Both the position numbers and the translations under genes were made by a program. Shown one piece after another: positions 44,665 to 53,564 of a stretch of DNA of 57,427 bases. Location of the stretch: the NCBI GenBank assembly GCA_947384955.1, contig CANDJC010000006.1, forward strand, positions 1 to 57,427, in the 5' to 3' direction. The notes under the pieces are model-generated. The model ran no database searches and was not told the DNA's origin. It worked only from the letters and a program-made list of their open reading frames with translations. Positions within the stretch are counted from its first letter, which is position 1. Each line of letters starts with the position of its first letter. Source of the DNA: an uncultured Eubacterium sp. GTDB taxonomy: Bacteria > Bacillota > Clostridia > Lachnospirales > Lachnospiraceae.

Positions 44665-44718
44665 ATCGAGTCAATCGTGTCAAAATTCATTGACTCGATT
44701 GACTCGATTAAATATAAT
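44665..44718 (+). promoter_or_regulatory. Promoter with three-site operator for the AlbA_2 gene
   Basis: TTGACT (44690-44695), 17-bp spacer, TATAAT (44713-44718). ATCGAGTCAAT (44665-44675) is the reverse complement of ATTGACTCGAT, which occurs twice head to tail at 44689-44699 and 44698-44708, covering the -35 and spacer. This is strongly suggestive of autoregulation by the gene's own product. The rest of 44449-44752 is leader of the divergent sigma gene. Confidence 0.82.
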
Positions 44719-44752
44719 ATGAATAGATAATCCATATAGAGGAGATGTGTGT

Positions 44753-46102
44753 ATGGCATTACAGGAAAGTGAAACTATAGAACTCAAAGAAATTGTCACT
44801 GACGACATAAAAAAAGAAATCATTGCTTTTGCTAACTGCAATGGAGGCAGGATTTATATCGGCGTTCGGGATGACGGAACAGTCACGGGCCTGAATGATA
44901 CGGATAGAACCGCATTACAAATCAGCAATATGGTCAGAGACTCAATTAAACCGGACTTGACGATGTTCCTACACTATGAAACGATTATGCAGGATGGAAA
45001 AAACATCATCGCAGTAGATATTCAGCGCGGAACAGACCGTCCATACTATATTGCAAAGAAAGGGATGCGGCCTGAGGGTGTGTATGTCAGACAAGGGTAT
45101 TCTGCAGTTCCGGCTTCGGATGCAGCAATCCGTCACATGATCAAAGAAACAGATGGAGACCGTTTTGAGTCTATGCGCAGTCTAAAGCAGGAGCTTACTT
45201 TTGAAGCGGCAAAGAAGGAGTTTCGTCTTCGGAATGTGGATTTTGGATTACAGCAGATGCGTACTCTAAAGCTGGCGGACCAGGACGGCATATACAGCAA
45301 TCTTGCTCTGCTCTTATCGGATCAGTGTATCCATACTGTTAAAACAGCTGCTTTCCAGGGAACAGATCAGACAATTTTTAAGGACCGCCGGGAATTTACC
45401 GGGTCTTTGATGCAGCAGATGAATGAAATCTATGAATTTATTGATTTTCGTAATCAGGTTCATTCGACTATAGAAAAACTATATCGCATCGATGTCAGAG
45501 ATTACCCCGAAATCGCTGTCAGAGAAGCACTGCTGAATCTGCTGGTGCATCGGGATTATTCTTTTAGCGCCAGCGCTTTCATTAGTATTTACACAGACCG
45601 GATAGAGTTTGTTTCTATTGGCGGTCTCATGCCCGGGATAGACCTTGAGGATATTATGGCGGGTATTTCCATATGCAGAAATCAGGAACTTGCAAATGTA
45701 TTCTATCGTTTACATTTAATCGAAGCCTATGGTACCGGAATGGGAAAGATTATGAAGGCATACGAAGGTATGACAGAAAAACCAGTGATTGAAACTACCC
45801 GAAATACTTTTAAAATCATACTGCCTAACAGGAACGCAGGGCAGAACCCGGCAGATATCTCTGTTTCCCAGGCGGAATCTGTGGCGGCATCGAATGTCAG
45901 AGTGAAAAAAAAGGCAGATGACCGTGAAGAACAGATTTTGGAATATGCAGGCACCCGCTATTCTTTTACCAAAAATGATGCAGCCGCTCTGCTTAAAGTA
46001 AGCCCGTCAACCGCTGCCAGGCTGATCAGGGGACTTATAAAAAGAGGTTTGCTGAAATGCCATGGAAAAGCAAGAAACACTTACTATACGCTTATAAAAT
46101 AG
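44753..46102 (+). CDS. AlbA_2 (Schlafen-type) ATP-binding transcriptional regulator
   Basis: 449 aa. The N-terminal AlbA_2/Schlafen-like domain has ESETIELKE...FANCNGGRIYIGVRDDGTVTGL (residues 4-45). The middle is an HATPase_c_4-type region (YPEIAVREALLNLLVHRDYS). The C-terminal winged helix is YSFTKNDAAALLKVSPSTAARLI. Many such proteins are annotated as RecG-like or putative DNA-binding regulators. ATG 44753 follows GAGGAG. A palindromic operator covers its promoter. Single gene ending at a strong terminator. Confidence 0.85.
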   Translation: MALQESETIELKEIVTDDIKKEIIAFANCNGGRIYIGVRDDGTVTGLNDTDRTALQISNMVRDSIKPDLTMFLHYETIMQDGKNIIAVDIQRGTDRPYYIAKKGMRPEGVYVRQGYSAVPASDAAIRHMIKETDGDRFESMRSLKQELTFEAAKKEFRLRNVDFGLQQMRTLKLADQDGIYSNLALLLSDQCIHTVKTAAFQGTDQTIFKDRREFTGSLMQQMNEIYEFIDFRNQVHSTIEKLYRIDVRDYPEIAVREALLNLLVHRDYSFSASAFISIYTDRIEFVSIGGLMPGIDLEDIMAGISICRNQELANVFYRLHLIEAYGTGMGKIMKAYEGMTEKPVIETTRNTFKIILPNRNAGQNPADISVSQAESVAASNVRVKKKADDREEQILEYAGTRYSFTKNDAAALLKVSPSTAARLIRGLIKRGLLKCHGKARNTYYTLIK

Positions 46103-46141
46103 AAACTGGTGCACAAAGAACATAACGCTCCGGTTAGGCAT

Positions 46142-46169
46142 GGGACGGGTTCTAAATAAAACCCGTCCC
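46142..46169. terminator. Bidirectional terminator
   Basis: GGGACGGGTT (46142-46151) and AACCCGTCCC (46160-46169), a 10-bp perfect stem between convergent genes. Confidence 0.85.
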
Positions 46170-46179
46170 AAATATTTCC

Positions 46180-46839
46180 TTATTCCATAATGCCGATTTG
46201 GTCTGGAACGATAAAATCAGCCTCCGTACAAGCCTGGATTTCTTCTACCGTGCATCCGCGGGCCAGTTCCCGCAGTATCAGCCCCTGAGGGCTTACCTCA
46301 AAGTAACATTTCTCCGTCACGATATCCGTCACGCACTTTGCGCCGGTCAGAGGCAGGGTGCATTTCTTTAGTATTTTAGGACTGCCGTTCTTTTCACAGT
46401 GCTCGGTAGCCACAATAATCTTTTTTACACCCGCGCACAAATCCATTGCTCCGCCCATGCCAGGCGCCAGCTTGCCGGGTATGGTCCAGTTTGCGATATT
46501 TCCTTCCTGGTCTGCCTGAAGTGTCCCCAGTACGGCCGCGTCGATATGTCCGCCCCGTATAAACGCAAACGACGTCGTATGGTCACACACGCTGCCCCCT
46601 TTTATCACGGAAGCCGGCTGGCCTCCGGCGTCAATTAAATCCGGGTCTGCGTCTTCCCATTTCGGAGTCGCGCCGCAGCCGACAATGCCTATCTCAGCCT
46701 CCAGCCAGAGCTCTACGCCTTTTGGCAGATAATTTACACACATCAGAGGAATTCCGATTCCAAGGTTTACAAAGTCACCATCCTTAAAAAACTTTGCACA
46801 GCGGGATGCTATCAGTGCACGTCCTGTCAGTTCTGCCAT
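46180..46839 (-). CDS. CoA-transferase subunit B
   Basis: 219 aa beta subunit of a 3-oxoacid/short-chain CoA-transferase (SCOT, AtoA-type). The catalytic Glu lies in EAEIGIVGCG. Other marks: VNLGIGIPLM near the start and GGAMDLCAGVKKIIV. ATG 46839 is preferred to a frame beginning 51 bases earlier because GGAGG and AGGTAAG lie directly upstream. It starts 2 bp after the A-subunit stop. Together they move CoA between an acyl-CoA and acetate, butyrate or acetoacetate. Confidence 0.92.
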   Translation of the reverse strand: MAELTGRALIASRCAKFFKDGDFVNLGIGIPLMCVNYLPKGVELWLEAEIGIVGCGATPKWEDADPDLIDAGGQPASVIKGGSVCDHTTSFAFIRGGHIDAAVLGTLQADQEGNIANWTIPGKLAPGMGGAMDLCAGVKKIIVATEHCEKNGSPKILKKCTLPLTGAKCVTDIVTEKCYFEVSPQGLILRELARGCTVEEIQACTEADFIVPDQIGIME

Positions 46840-46841
46840 TC

Positions 46842-47558
46842 TTACCTGCCTCCTTCCGCTTTTGCTTTCGCACGCTGCCACATCGGACACAGAGGCTTCT
46901 TTTCTCCGATCCTGACATATACCATATCGATAACAGGCGCCGCAATATCCACTTCATCCGGCCCGATTTCTCCGGTCTGTACCAGCTCTTCCACCTCAGC
47001 AATTACAAAATCTGCCGCAAATGCCATATAGCTGTTCGTAGCCCTGCCAGTCAGCCTGAACTGGATATTTCCGGCTGTATCTGCCCTCCATGCCTTGATA
47101 AGCGCAATATCTGCACGCATCGGAAGCTCCAGAAGATATTCTCTGCCGTTAATCGTCAGCTTCTGCTTTCCTTTTTCTATATCCGTGCCGATTCCGGTCG
47201 GGGTCAGACAGCCTCCAAGCCCTGCGCCGCCGCAGCGGATACGTTCCGCAAAAGTACCCTGCGGTACAAATTCAACCTCAAGCTCGCCGGCAAACATCTG
47301 GTCACGCGCAGCCGGATTCAGTCCGATATGTGTCGTTGCAAGGCTCTTTACCCTGTGTTCGCATATCAGCCTGCCAAGCCCCTGATCTGGCATACCGCCG
47401 GAAACCGCAATTGCATGAATGTCCTTTATCCCTTTGTCCAGCATTCCGCTGATGATTTCTTCCGCCGTAAGCTCTCCGTGCCAGTCGCCAAACATAATCG
47501 TCTGTCCGTCCTGAAATTTATCAAGAACCTCGTCCATCGTTACAACTTTTGATTTCAA
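46842..47558 (-). CDS. CoA-transferase subunit A
   Basis: 238 aa alpha subunit partnering the next gene. It opens MDEVLDKFQDGQTIMFGDWHG and carries the GGAGLGGCLTPTGIGT loop (the family G-G-G-x-P-GxGT pattern with Ala-Gly change) and FAADFVIAEVEEL. Middle gene of the crotonase-A-B operon, 124 bp after the crotonase gene. The acyl substrate is unknown. Confidence 0.92.
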   Translation of the reverse strand: MKSKVVTMDEVLDKFQDGQTIMFGDWHGELTAEEIISGMLDKGIKDIHAIAVSGGMPDQGLGRLICEHRVKSLATTHIGLNPAARDQMFAGELEVEFVPQGTFAERIRCGGAGLGGCLTPTGIGTDIEKGKQKLTINGREYLLELPMRADIALIKAWRADTAGNIQFRLTGRATNSYMAFAADFVIAEVEELVQTGEIGPDEVDIAAPVIDMVYVRIGEKKPLCPMWQRAKAKAEGGR

Positions 47559-47682
47559 TTCTCCCGCCGCCTTTCTCTATTTATACTGCACATATCTGAA
47601 TCAGCCGGAAAGCTGCCGTATTATGCGCGTGTTCTGCCCTTCTCTGCAGGCGTCCCTGCACAAAAGCGCTGCCTGTAAATGA

Positions 47683-48477
47683 TTATCTGCCCTGAAAAAC
47701 CGGCCTGCGTTTTTCTACAAATGCTTTCACGCCTTCCTGGAAATCCATGGAGGAAGCGCATTCCCGCTGAGTCGCGGCCTCGCACTCGGCAAGAAAATCT
47801 TCATAATCTTTATAGCATGTCTCATACATCTGCTTTTTAATATTTTTATAGGAAACTAACGGCCCGCCAGCCAGTTTTGCCGCAAACTTCATAACTGTGT
47901 CATCCAGCTCTTCCTTCGGCACTGTCTGATAAACAAGCCCGGCCTCCTGCGCTTCCTGTGCCGACAGCGGTCTGCCAGTCGCACACAGCTGCATTGCCCG
48001 CTGCGTACCGATACTTTTTGCCAGCAGATACATGCCGCCTGTATCCGGAACCAGGCCCAGATTTACAAACGCCATAATAAATTTCGCATTTTCCGCACAG
48101 ATAATAAAATCTGCCGATAAAGCAAGACTGAAACCAGCCCCTGCCGCTGCTCCGCTGACCGAAGCAATGACCATTTTGCCGAGTTTTTTCAGCCCGTCTG
48201 TCACCATTCCTACTTTCGCAATCAAATCATCCATGCTGATGTCGCCGCCATCCTGTATCAGCTTATAAAAATAACCGATATCCCCGCCGGCGGAAAATGC
48301 CTTTTCTACGCCTTTAATGACTATCACTTTCACATCCGGGTCCTTTTCACAGGCATCCAGTGCGTAAATTAATTCATCTGCCATCTGCGAATCAATTGCA
48401 TTTAAATTTTTCATGTAATTCATGGCAATGATTCCGATTCCATTCTCTACGGTGTACACTATTTTTTTCAGCTCCAT
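47683..48477 (-). CDS. Enoyl-CoA hydratase/isomerase (crotonase) family protein
   Basis: 264 aa. Crotonase fold with oxyanion-hole segments AFSAGGDIGYF (about 60-70) and SVSGAAAGAGFSLAL (about 106-120). The later catalytic position reads VPDTGGMYLL, an Asp in place of the second Glu of true hydratases, as in PaaG-type isomerases. It may thus shift double bonds rather than add water. First gene of the operon with the two CoA-transferase subunits; GGAAGGAGAAGGG before ATG. Likely part of a fatty or aromatic acyl-CoA pathway. Confidence 0.88.
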   Translation of the reverse strand: MELKKIVYTVENGIGIIAMNYMKNLNAIDSQMADELIYALDACEKDPDVKVIVIKGVEKAFSAGGDIGYFYKLIQDGGDISMDDLIAKVGMVTDGLKKLGKMVIASVSGAAAGAGFSLALSADFIICAENAKFIMAFVNLGLVPDTGGMYLLAKSIGTQRAMQLCATGRPLSAQEAQEAGLVYQTVPKEELDDTVMKFAAKLAGGPLVSYKNIKKQMYETCYKDYEDFLAECEAATQRECASSMDFQEGVKAFVEKRRPVFQGR

Positions 48478-48523
48478 ATCCCTTCTCCTTCCGTGATGTC
48501 TTATATATTTTAGTAATTATGCC

Positions 48524-48605
48524 TATAATCAAAATACGGATGCCATATTTTGATATTATATTTGCATAAAATATATCACAATTCATCATATATTTTGATT
48601 ATAAT
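48524..48605. promoter_or_regulatory. Three copies of a 13-mer ahead of the crotonase operon
   Basis: TATTTTGATTATA occurs at 48591-48603 and, with one substitution (TATTTTGATATTA), at 48546-48558, and exactly in the opposite direction at 48524-48536 (TATAATCAAAATA). The region is about 80% AT and 50-130 bp upstream of the operon's start. Likely binding sites of an unknown regulator covering the promoter. Confidence 0.65.
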
Positions 48606-48694
48606 GTATAAATATGGTTTTGTAAATAACTTTATTTGAAACTGTGTGATTTGCTGGCAAGCTGATAAAAAACTAACAATCCAGACATAAACAA

Positions 48695-48727
48695 AGCCAG
48701 CCGGAAACTAACCCTTCCAGCTGGCTC
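48695..48727 (-). terminator. Terminator of the antiterminator/PTS operon
   Basis: AGCCAGCcGGAA / TTCCaGCTGGCT stem (48696-48727) just after the BglG-family gene on the minus strand. On that strand it is followed by a T-rich stretch. Confidence 0.65.
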
Positions 48728-48766
48728 ACTCTTCAAAACACAATTTTCAATTACAAATTTCCTCTT

Positions 48767-49594
48767 CTACTCCAGTTCCGACAGCACCCTTTGAATATGC
48801 ATCGCCAGATACCCGATTTCCACCTCATCCACCGGACGTTTCAAATACCGCTCCATATGCCCGCAGACAATCCCTGACAATTTAAACGCATCTGGAAAAT
48901 TCTCTGAAATATAATCATTCATATCCAGTTTCAGCTCCTCGCCCTTCAGCACGCGCGCCACCATATACCTTACATGGTTCATCAGCCTGTTATAAGAAAG
49001 CGACATCACATCAATCGTCCGCCCCGTTTTCTCCTCCACCAGCTGAATGCATTCCCGCACAGTTCCGGCAATCCGCATAGACAGCGCCACATTTTCATTT
49101 TCAATCGCCGAATGGATATGCAGCGCAATATACCCTATCTCGTGTTCATCAATATCCACTCCGAGTCTTTCTTTCAGAATCGGGCGGATACATTCTGCTG
49201 TATTATATTCCATATGGAACAGTGCCCGGATATCTCCGGTCAGCGGATTGCTGATTTGTTCGCCGCCCTGTATCCGCTTGACCGCAAAGGCGATATGGTC
49301 AGCCATTGGAAAGAGTATGCTCCAGTCAATCCGGCCAAAAACCCGTTCGCTTTCCTTCAATACCTGTTCCGCAATTTCCAAAAAAACCGGGTCGATTCCC
49401 TTTACCAGCTCCATAGCACTCCCACGCTCTGTATGCTCGTAGAGAGAATAAATCGTACTTCCCTGCGGCGCTTCTATCCTCTGACTGATTTTCTTGCCGA
49501 ATCCGATTCCTTTTCCAATCAGCAGGTATTCCTGATTATCTGCGCCGATTGCTATCACGGTATTGTTATTCAACGCCTTCTTTACTCTGAACAT
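48767..49594 (-). CDS. BglG/LicT-family transcription antiterminator (GlcT-like)
   Basis: 275 aa. The CAT RNA-binding domain covers residues 1-56 (FRVKKALNNNTVIAIG), PRD1 about 70-170 with LHIHSAIE, and PRD2 about 175-275 with LAMHIQRVL. Both PRDs keep the conserved histidines phosphorylated by HPr or the EIIB. It binds the RAT stem in the ptsG leader (51895-51925) when glucose is present. It lies 70 bp downstream of ptsG rather than upstream as in B. subtilis. Confidence 0.92.
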   Translation of the reverse strand: MFRVKKALNNNTVIAIGADNQEYLLIGKGIGFGKKISQRIEAPQGSTIYSLYEHTERGSAMELVKGIDPVFLEIAEQVLKESERVFGRIDWSILFPMADHIAFAVKRIQGGEQISNPLTGDIRALFHMEYNTAECIRPILKERLGVDIDEHEIGYIALHIHSAIENENVALSMRIAGTVRECIQLVEEKTGRTIDVMSLSYNRLMNHVRYMVARVLKGEELKLDMNDYISENFPDAFKLSGIVCGHMERYLKRPVDEVEIGYLAMHIQRVLSELE

Positions 49595-49663
49595 ACTCTT
49601 CTCCCCAAACGCCTTTCTATCCAGTGCTTCTGCTCCCAGTGCTTCTATTCCATAGTTCTGTCT

Positions 49664-51817
49664 TTACGCTTCGTATGTGTCAATTGCAAAAAGCTCTTCT
49701 CCCGCCTGAATGCTGCCGCTCTTTATCAGCCGGATTTTCTGGTTATCCGCAAGTTCCGTACAAAGCACCGGAGATGCCATAGACGGTGCATGTTCCTTTA
49801 AATATGCCAAATCCAGCTGCATCAGCAAGTCGCCTTTTTTCACCTTATCTCCGTCTTTTACAAATACTTCAAATCCCTGCCCGTTCAGCTTTACCGTATC
49901 AATTCCCATATGAAGCAGGAGTTCTGTGCCGGATGCGGTTGTAAATCCGATTGCATGCTTTGTATCAAACACAAAATTAACCTCTCCGTCTTCCGGAGCA
50001 AATACCTTTGGTTCTGACGGTGTTACCACTGCCCCGTCGCCCATCATCCGGCCCGCGAACGCTTCATCCGGCGCTTCGGATAAATCTGCTGCCGTACCGT
50101 TTACAGGACTTGCTATGATTTCTGATTTGATAACCTTTCCTTCTGCCTTTTTCTCTGTGCCCGGTGCAGCCGCCTGTGCAGGCTCATCCGCTGCTTTCGG
50201 TTCATACAGCTCATCCGGCGCGGTTTCCAGATAATCTTCCAGATTGGATTTGATTACCGTAACACGGGGACCGTAAATAACCTGTACCCCGTTTCCTTTA
50301 TGAACGACTCCCGATGCTCCCGTAGATTTCAGCAGAGCGTCGTCTACCAGCTTCGAATCATGCACGGTACAGCGAAGCCTTGTCGCGCAGCAGTCTACAT
50401 CTGATATGTTTTTCTTTCCGCCTAATCCGTGGCAGATTGCTTCTGAAAGGGCATCTTCCGCGGAAGCAGCGCCTCCCTGAGCCTGGCCGCCGTTTTTGCG
50501 GGCATCCACATCGCTTCTGCGGTACAGCTTCACCTCTTCGTTATCGTCGCGCCCCGGCGTCTTAAGGTCCATTTTCACAATTAAAAATGAAAACAGGAAA
50601 TAATAAACTGCAAAATATGCAATACCTACTACGACAATCCATACCCAGCTCGTTTTGGCATTGCCCTGTAAAATTCCGAACAGGAACATGTCAATCAGTC
50701 CGCCTGAAAATGTCATGCCTACACCGACATTAAACACATGCATCAGCATATATGCAAGGCCTGCAAAAACACAGTGAATCGCATATAACAGCGGCGCTAC
50801 AAACAGGAATGTAAATTCCAGCGGCTCTGTAATACCTGTCAGCATGGAAGTCAGCGCTGCGGAAAGCAAAAGTCCTGCAACCGCTTCTTTTTTCTCAGAC
50901 TTGGATGTCTTATACATGGCAAGCGCCGCTCCTGGAAGACCGAATATCATCAGCGGGAATTTTCCGGCCATAAATCTTGTTGCCGATACCGCAAAATGTT
51001 CCACCGTCGGGTCTGCCAGCTGTGCAAAGAAAATATTCTGCGCGCCTTCAATCATGCGCCCGCCTACTTCCATCGTACCGCCCAGCGCTGTCTGCCAGAA
51101 CGGAAGATAAAATACATGGTGCAGTCCGAACGGAATCAGTGCACGCTCCATCAGACCGTAAACCCATGTCCCCGCATAGCCGGACTCTAACACAACGCCG
51201 CCAACCGCATAAATTCCCTGCTGAATGACCGGCCAGATAAAAAACATTAAAATTCCGACTACCGTGTAAGTCAGCCCGCTTACAATCGGTACAAATCTTG
51301 TGCCTCCGAAAAAGGACAGCACCTGCGGCAGCTCAATCCGGTAAAACTTATTGTGGAGCGCCGCTACTCCAAGCCCTACAATAATACCGCCGAATACACC
51401 CATCTGCAATGATGTAATTCCGACTACAGACGTTGTCGCACCTTCCAGCATTGTTTCCGGGCCGCCGTTATTCGTAATCATGGCCCCTATGGAAGCATGC
51501 ATAATGAAGAATGCAATGGCTGCGGACAGTGCCGCTACGTCTTTTTCTTTCTTCGCCATGCCGATTGCGACACCCATGGCAAAGATAATCGGCAGATTCC
51601 CGAAAACGATGTCTCCGGCTGCGCTCATAACCTGCAAAATGGCATTCAGCACCGTTCCCGGCCCCATAATTCCCATCAGCCCATAAGTGGTCAGCATGGT
51701 TTCGTTCGTAAACGAGCCTCCGACGCCCAGTAACAGGCCTGCTACTGGCAGAATTGCAATTGGCAGCATGAAGGAACGGCCTACACGCTGCAGTACCCCG
51801 AAAATTTTGTCTTTCAT
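49664..51817 (-). CDS. ptsG: PTS glucose-type transporter EIICBA
   Basis: 717 aa fused sugar transporter/kinase. EIIC is about 1-410 with ten membrane segments (FMLPIAILPVAGLLLG start, GITEPLEF sugar-binding motif). EIIB is about 455-540 with the phospho-Cys in ISDVDCCATRLR. EIIA is about 575-717 with the phospho-His in ELLLHMGIDTVKL. This is the glucose/N-acetylglucosamine/maltose subfamily; the exact sugar is not provable from sequence. Controlled by antitermination in its leader. Starts at ATG 51817 after AAGGAGGAA. Confidence 0.94.
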   Translation of the reverse strand: MKDKIFGVLQRVGRSFMLPIAILPVAGLLLGVGGSFTNETMLTTYGLMGIMGPGTVLNAILQVMSAAGDIVFGNLPIIFAMGVAIGMAKKEKDVAALSAAIAFFIMHASIGAMITNNGGPETMLEGATTSVVGITSLQMGVFGGIIVGLGVAALHNKFYRIELPQVLSFFGGTRFVPIVSGLTYTVVGILMFFIWPVIQQGIYAVGGVVLESGYAGTWVYGLMERALIPFGLHHVFYLPFWQTALGGTMEVGGRMIEGAQNIFFAQLADPTVEHFAVSATRFMAGKFPLMIFGLPGAALAMYKTSKSEKKEAVAGLLLSAALTSMLTGITEPLEFTFLFVAPLLYAIHCVFAGLAYMLMHVFNVGVGMTFSGGLIDMFLFGILQGNAKTSWVWIVVVGIAYFAVYYFLFSFLIVKMDLKTPGRDDNEEVKLYRRSDVDARKNGGQAQGGAASAEDALSEAICHGLGGKKNISDVDCCATRLRCTVHDSKLVDDALLKSTGASGVVHKGNGVQVIYGPRVTVIKSNLEDYLETAPDELYEPKAADEPAQAAAPGTEKKAEGKVIKSEIIASPVNGTAADLSEAPDEAFAGRMMGDGAVVTPSEPKVFAPEDGEVNFVFDTKHAIGFTTASGTELLLHMGIDTVKLNGQGFEVFVKDGDKVKKGDLLMQLDLAYLKEHAPSMASPVLCTELADNQKIRLIKSGSIQAGEELFAIDTYEA

Positions 51818-51855
51818 GACAATTCCTCCTTTTTCTAAGGGTATTTATGCACATA

Positions 51856-51925
51856 AAAAGGCATCAATATGCATAAACATCCCTTGATTTTATGCATAGT
51901 TAATGCCTGATAACCAGTAACACAC
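51856..51925 (-). promoter_or_regulatory. RAT antiterminator site and overlapping terminator in the ptsG leader
   Basis: On the minus strand GTTACTGGTTATCAGGCA (51922 down to 51903) is the RAT-type site. Its 3' end overlaps GGCATTAACTATGCATAAA, which pairs with TTTATGCATATTGATGCC and is followed by TTTTTATG, an intrinsic terminator. Classical LicT/GlcT-type switch, matching the downstream antiterminator gene. Confidence 0.85.
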
Positions 51926-52113
51926 TATAATCATCTAATAAAAAGTTATCATTTTTATACAAATTTGTCAAGAATTATTTCTGGTTTTTACGGAACGTCC
52001 AGCTTTCCAAAGGCGGTTACGAAAATTATTTGTTGTATTCCTCTGCCTGTTCTAGTATAATTGTGGAAGAAAATCCTATTAACATTTCTAAAACTCAGAA
52101 AGGCGGTGAATGT

Positions 52114-52242
52114 ATGACTGGGAAAGAAATCGTTAACCTGATTCGGGTTTTAAGGGAGAAAGGTATGTCTGCTGAAGAAATTCTTGAAATTATCGAGAGA
52201 GTCGAAACGCATGCTCCTGCAGAAGACAGCGCACAGGTATAA
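52114..52242 (+). CDS. Small protein of 42 residues
   Basis: MTGKEIVNLIRVLREKGMSAEEI... ATG 52114 follows AAAGGCGGTGAA. All-helical and hydrophilic with a helix-loop-helix look. I recognise no family. It is followed 10 bp later by a good terminator, which supports transcription. Could be a small regulator or toxin/antitoxin component; no partner is visible on this strand. Confidence 0.55.
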   Translation: MTGKEIVNLIRVLREKGMSAEEILEIIERVETHAPAEDSAQV

Positions 52243-52251
52243 TATAAAAAA

Positions 52252-52291
52252 CAAAACCAGTGTCACACAGGCTGGCACTGGTTCTGTTTTT
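52252..52291 (+). terminator. Terminator of the 42-residue gene
   Basis: ACCAGTG (52256-52262) pairs with CACTGGT (52276-52282), followed by TCTGTTTTTA. An A-run precedes it. Confidence 0.75.
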
Positions 52292-52297
52292 ATGTGT

Positions 52298-52486
52298 ACA
52301 ATAAATGCCGTTACTTTCTTTTTCTTATCTGCATTAACTTACATGATACTGACACCATTTGCAGGAATACCTTCAACGCTGTATCATGCGTCACATCTTT
52401 TGCAACAGCTGCCAGTGTACCAGTCATTACTCCATCGCCAGTTGTTACACCAGATAGAATAACAGCTTGGAAACGGACGCTTATTC
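52298..52486 (-). pseudogene. Possible gene remnant
   Basis: Directly after the 64-residue gene on the minus strand, one frame runs open for over 60 codons without a start (GVTTGDGVMTGTLAAVAKDV, then KVFLQMVSVSCKLMQIRKKK). It has a protein-like composition but I cannot name a family. Possibly the end of a lost gene. Confidence 0.25.
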
Positions 52487-52490
52487 AGTT

Positions 52491-52685
52491 CTACTCTTTG
52501 ATTTCGTCAATTTCTGTAAGATTTACACCAGCAACATTTAAAATAGCTTTCAATGCAAGATATTTCTTTTTTAATTTAGCATACGTCTTATCAGCATTTT
52601 CTTCCTTAGCGATAAGCATATACTCCTGAATTTCTTTAAAATCATCAATAGCTGTTTTTGCAATTTCTAAATTCGCAGATGGCAT
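52491..52685 (-). CDS. Small helical hypothetical protein
   Basis: 64 aa, charged and helical (KTAIDDFKEIQEYMLIAKEE). GGGAGGTGAGTGA lies just before the ATG, a very strong ribosome site, so it is a real gene. I do not recognise the family. No partner is evident except the 42-residue gene convergent to it. Confidence 0.65.
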   Translation of the reverse strand: MPSANLEIAKTAIDDFKEIQEYMLIAKEENADKTYAKLKKKYLALKAILNVAGVNLTEIDEIKE

Positions 52686-52796
52686 TCACTCACCTCCCGT
52701 AAAAAATCAGATTATCATACTGAAATTAGTATAACACAGCAAAAACGTAAAGTCTGTTGGTTTTCTAACAGCTCAGCCATGCAGAGTCTGAGGCAT

Positions 52797-53564
52797 TTAT
52801 AGAAAAAGCTCATTGTTCTTTTTCACAGAACAGACCTTTTTCATTGCAAGCGCAGCGGCAGAAACCATTGCTCTATTCACTTTTCTTGCAGATTCAGGGC
52901 ACCGTGCCACACACCGCATACATGAGATGCACTTCCCGGCATCCGCAGTTCTTATATGCTCTTTACTGACTGCCTGTACAGGACAGTCCTCTGCGCACAG
53001 CCCGCAGCCTGTACATGTTTTATCAGCCTTCGGAATCAGGCCCGCACCCCCTGCCTTTTTATACGGACGGTTTCCCGGAAGCTTAAGCCTGCCGGAATCT
53101 GCATTCTTATTTTGCAGTTTCTCCAGAATTCTTTTTGAAAAACCCTGTAATTCCTGAATATCCTGCGCATCCGGCCTTCCGGCGGCATATTGATGCATAA
53201 TCGAATGTTCCGCCACTGCGGCAATCGCAGCCGTTACACGAAAGCCGCATTTTTCCGCGATATCCTGAAGCTCCAAAAGCGTATCCTCATAAGCCCGGTT
53301 TCCGTATACGCAGACAATGACACACCGCGCACTGCATCCGTGCAGCTGTGCGAGCCGCTTTGCAGCAGGTTCGGGAACACGGCCGCCATAAGAAGGAACT
53401 GCTATCAGCACAGCATCCTCTTCTTCAAACTCAATTTTTGAAAAATCCGCTCCAGCATCAGACAGGTCAATTCTGTCAGTGTGTTTCCCCCATACTTCCG
53501 TTACCGCATCCGCAGCCTTCTGCGTCCCTCCTGTGGGACTAAAAACAATCTGTATATATCTCAT
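52797..53564 (-). CDS. EFR1-type flavodoxin/ferredoxin fusion
   Basis: 255 aa from ATG 53564 (MRYIQIVFSPTGGTQKAAD), the usual start for the family; a TTG at 53615 gives 17 more residues and cannot be excluded because the ATG has no nearby ribosome site (GGAGAAAG is 29 bases off). The flavodoxin-like part has the FSPTGGTQKAA phosphate loop. The C-terminal part has two 4Fe-4S motifs, CTGCGLCAEDCP and CISCMRCVARCP. It is a cytoplasmic electron carrier, partner unknown. Lies after the DUF3795 gene on the same strand. Confidence 0.82.
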   Translation of the reverse strand: MRYIQIVFSPTGGTQKAADAVTEVWGKHTDRIDLSDAGADFSKIEFEEEDAVLIAVPSYGGRVPEPAAKRLAQLHGCSARCVIVCVYGNRAYEDTLLELQDIAEKCGFRVTAAIAAVAEHSIMHQYAAGRPDAQDIQELQGFSKRILEKLQNKNADSGRLKLPGNRPYKKAGGAGLIPKADKTCTGCGLCAEDCPVQAVSKEHIRTADAGKCISCMRCVARCPESARKVNRAMVSAAALAMKKVCSVKKNNELFL

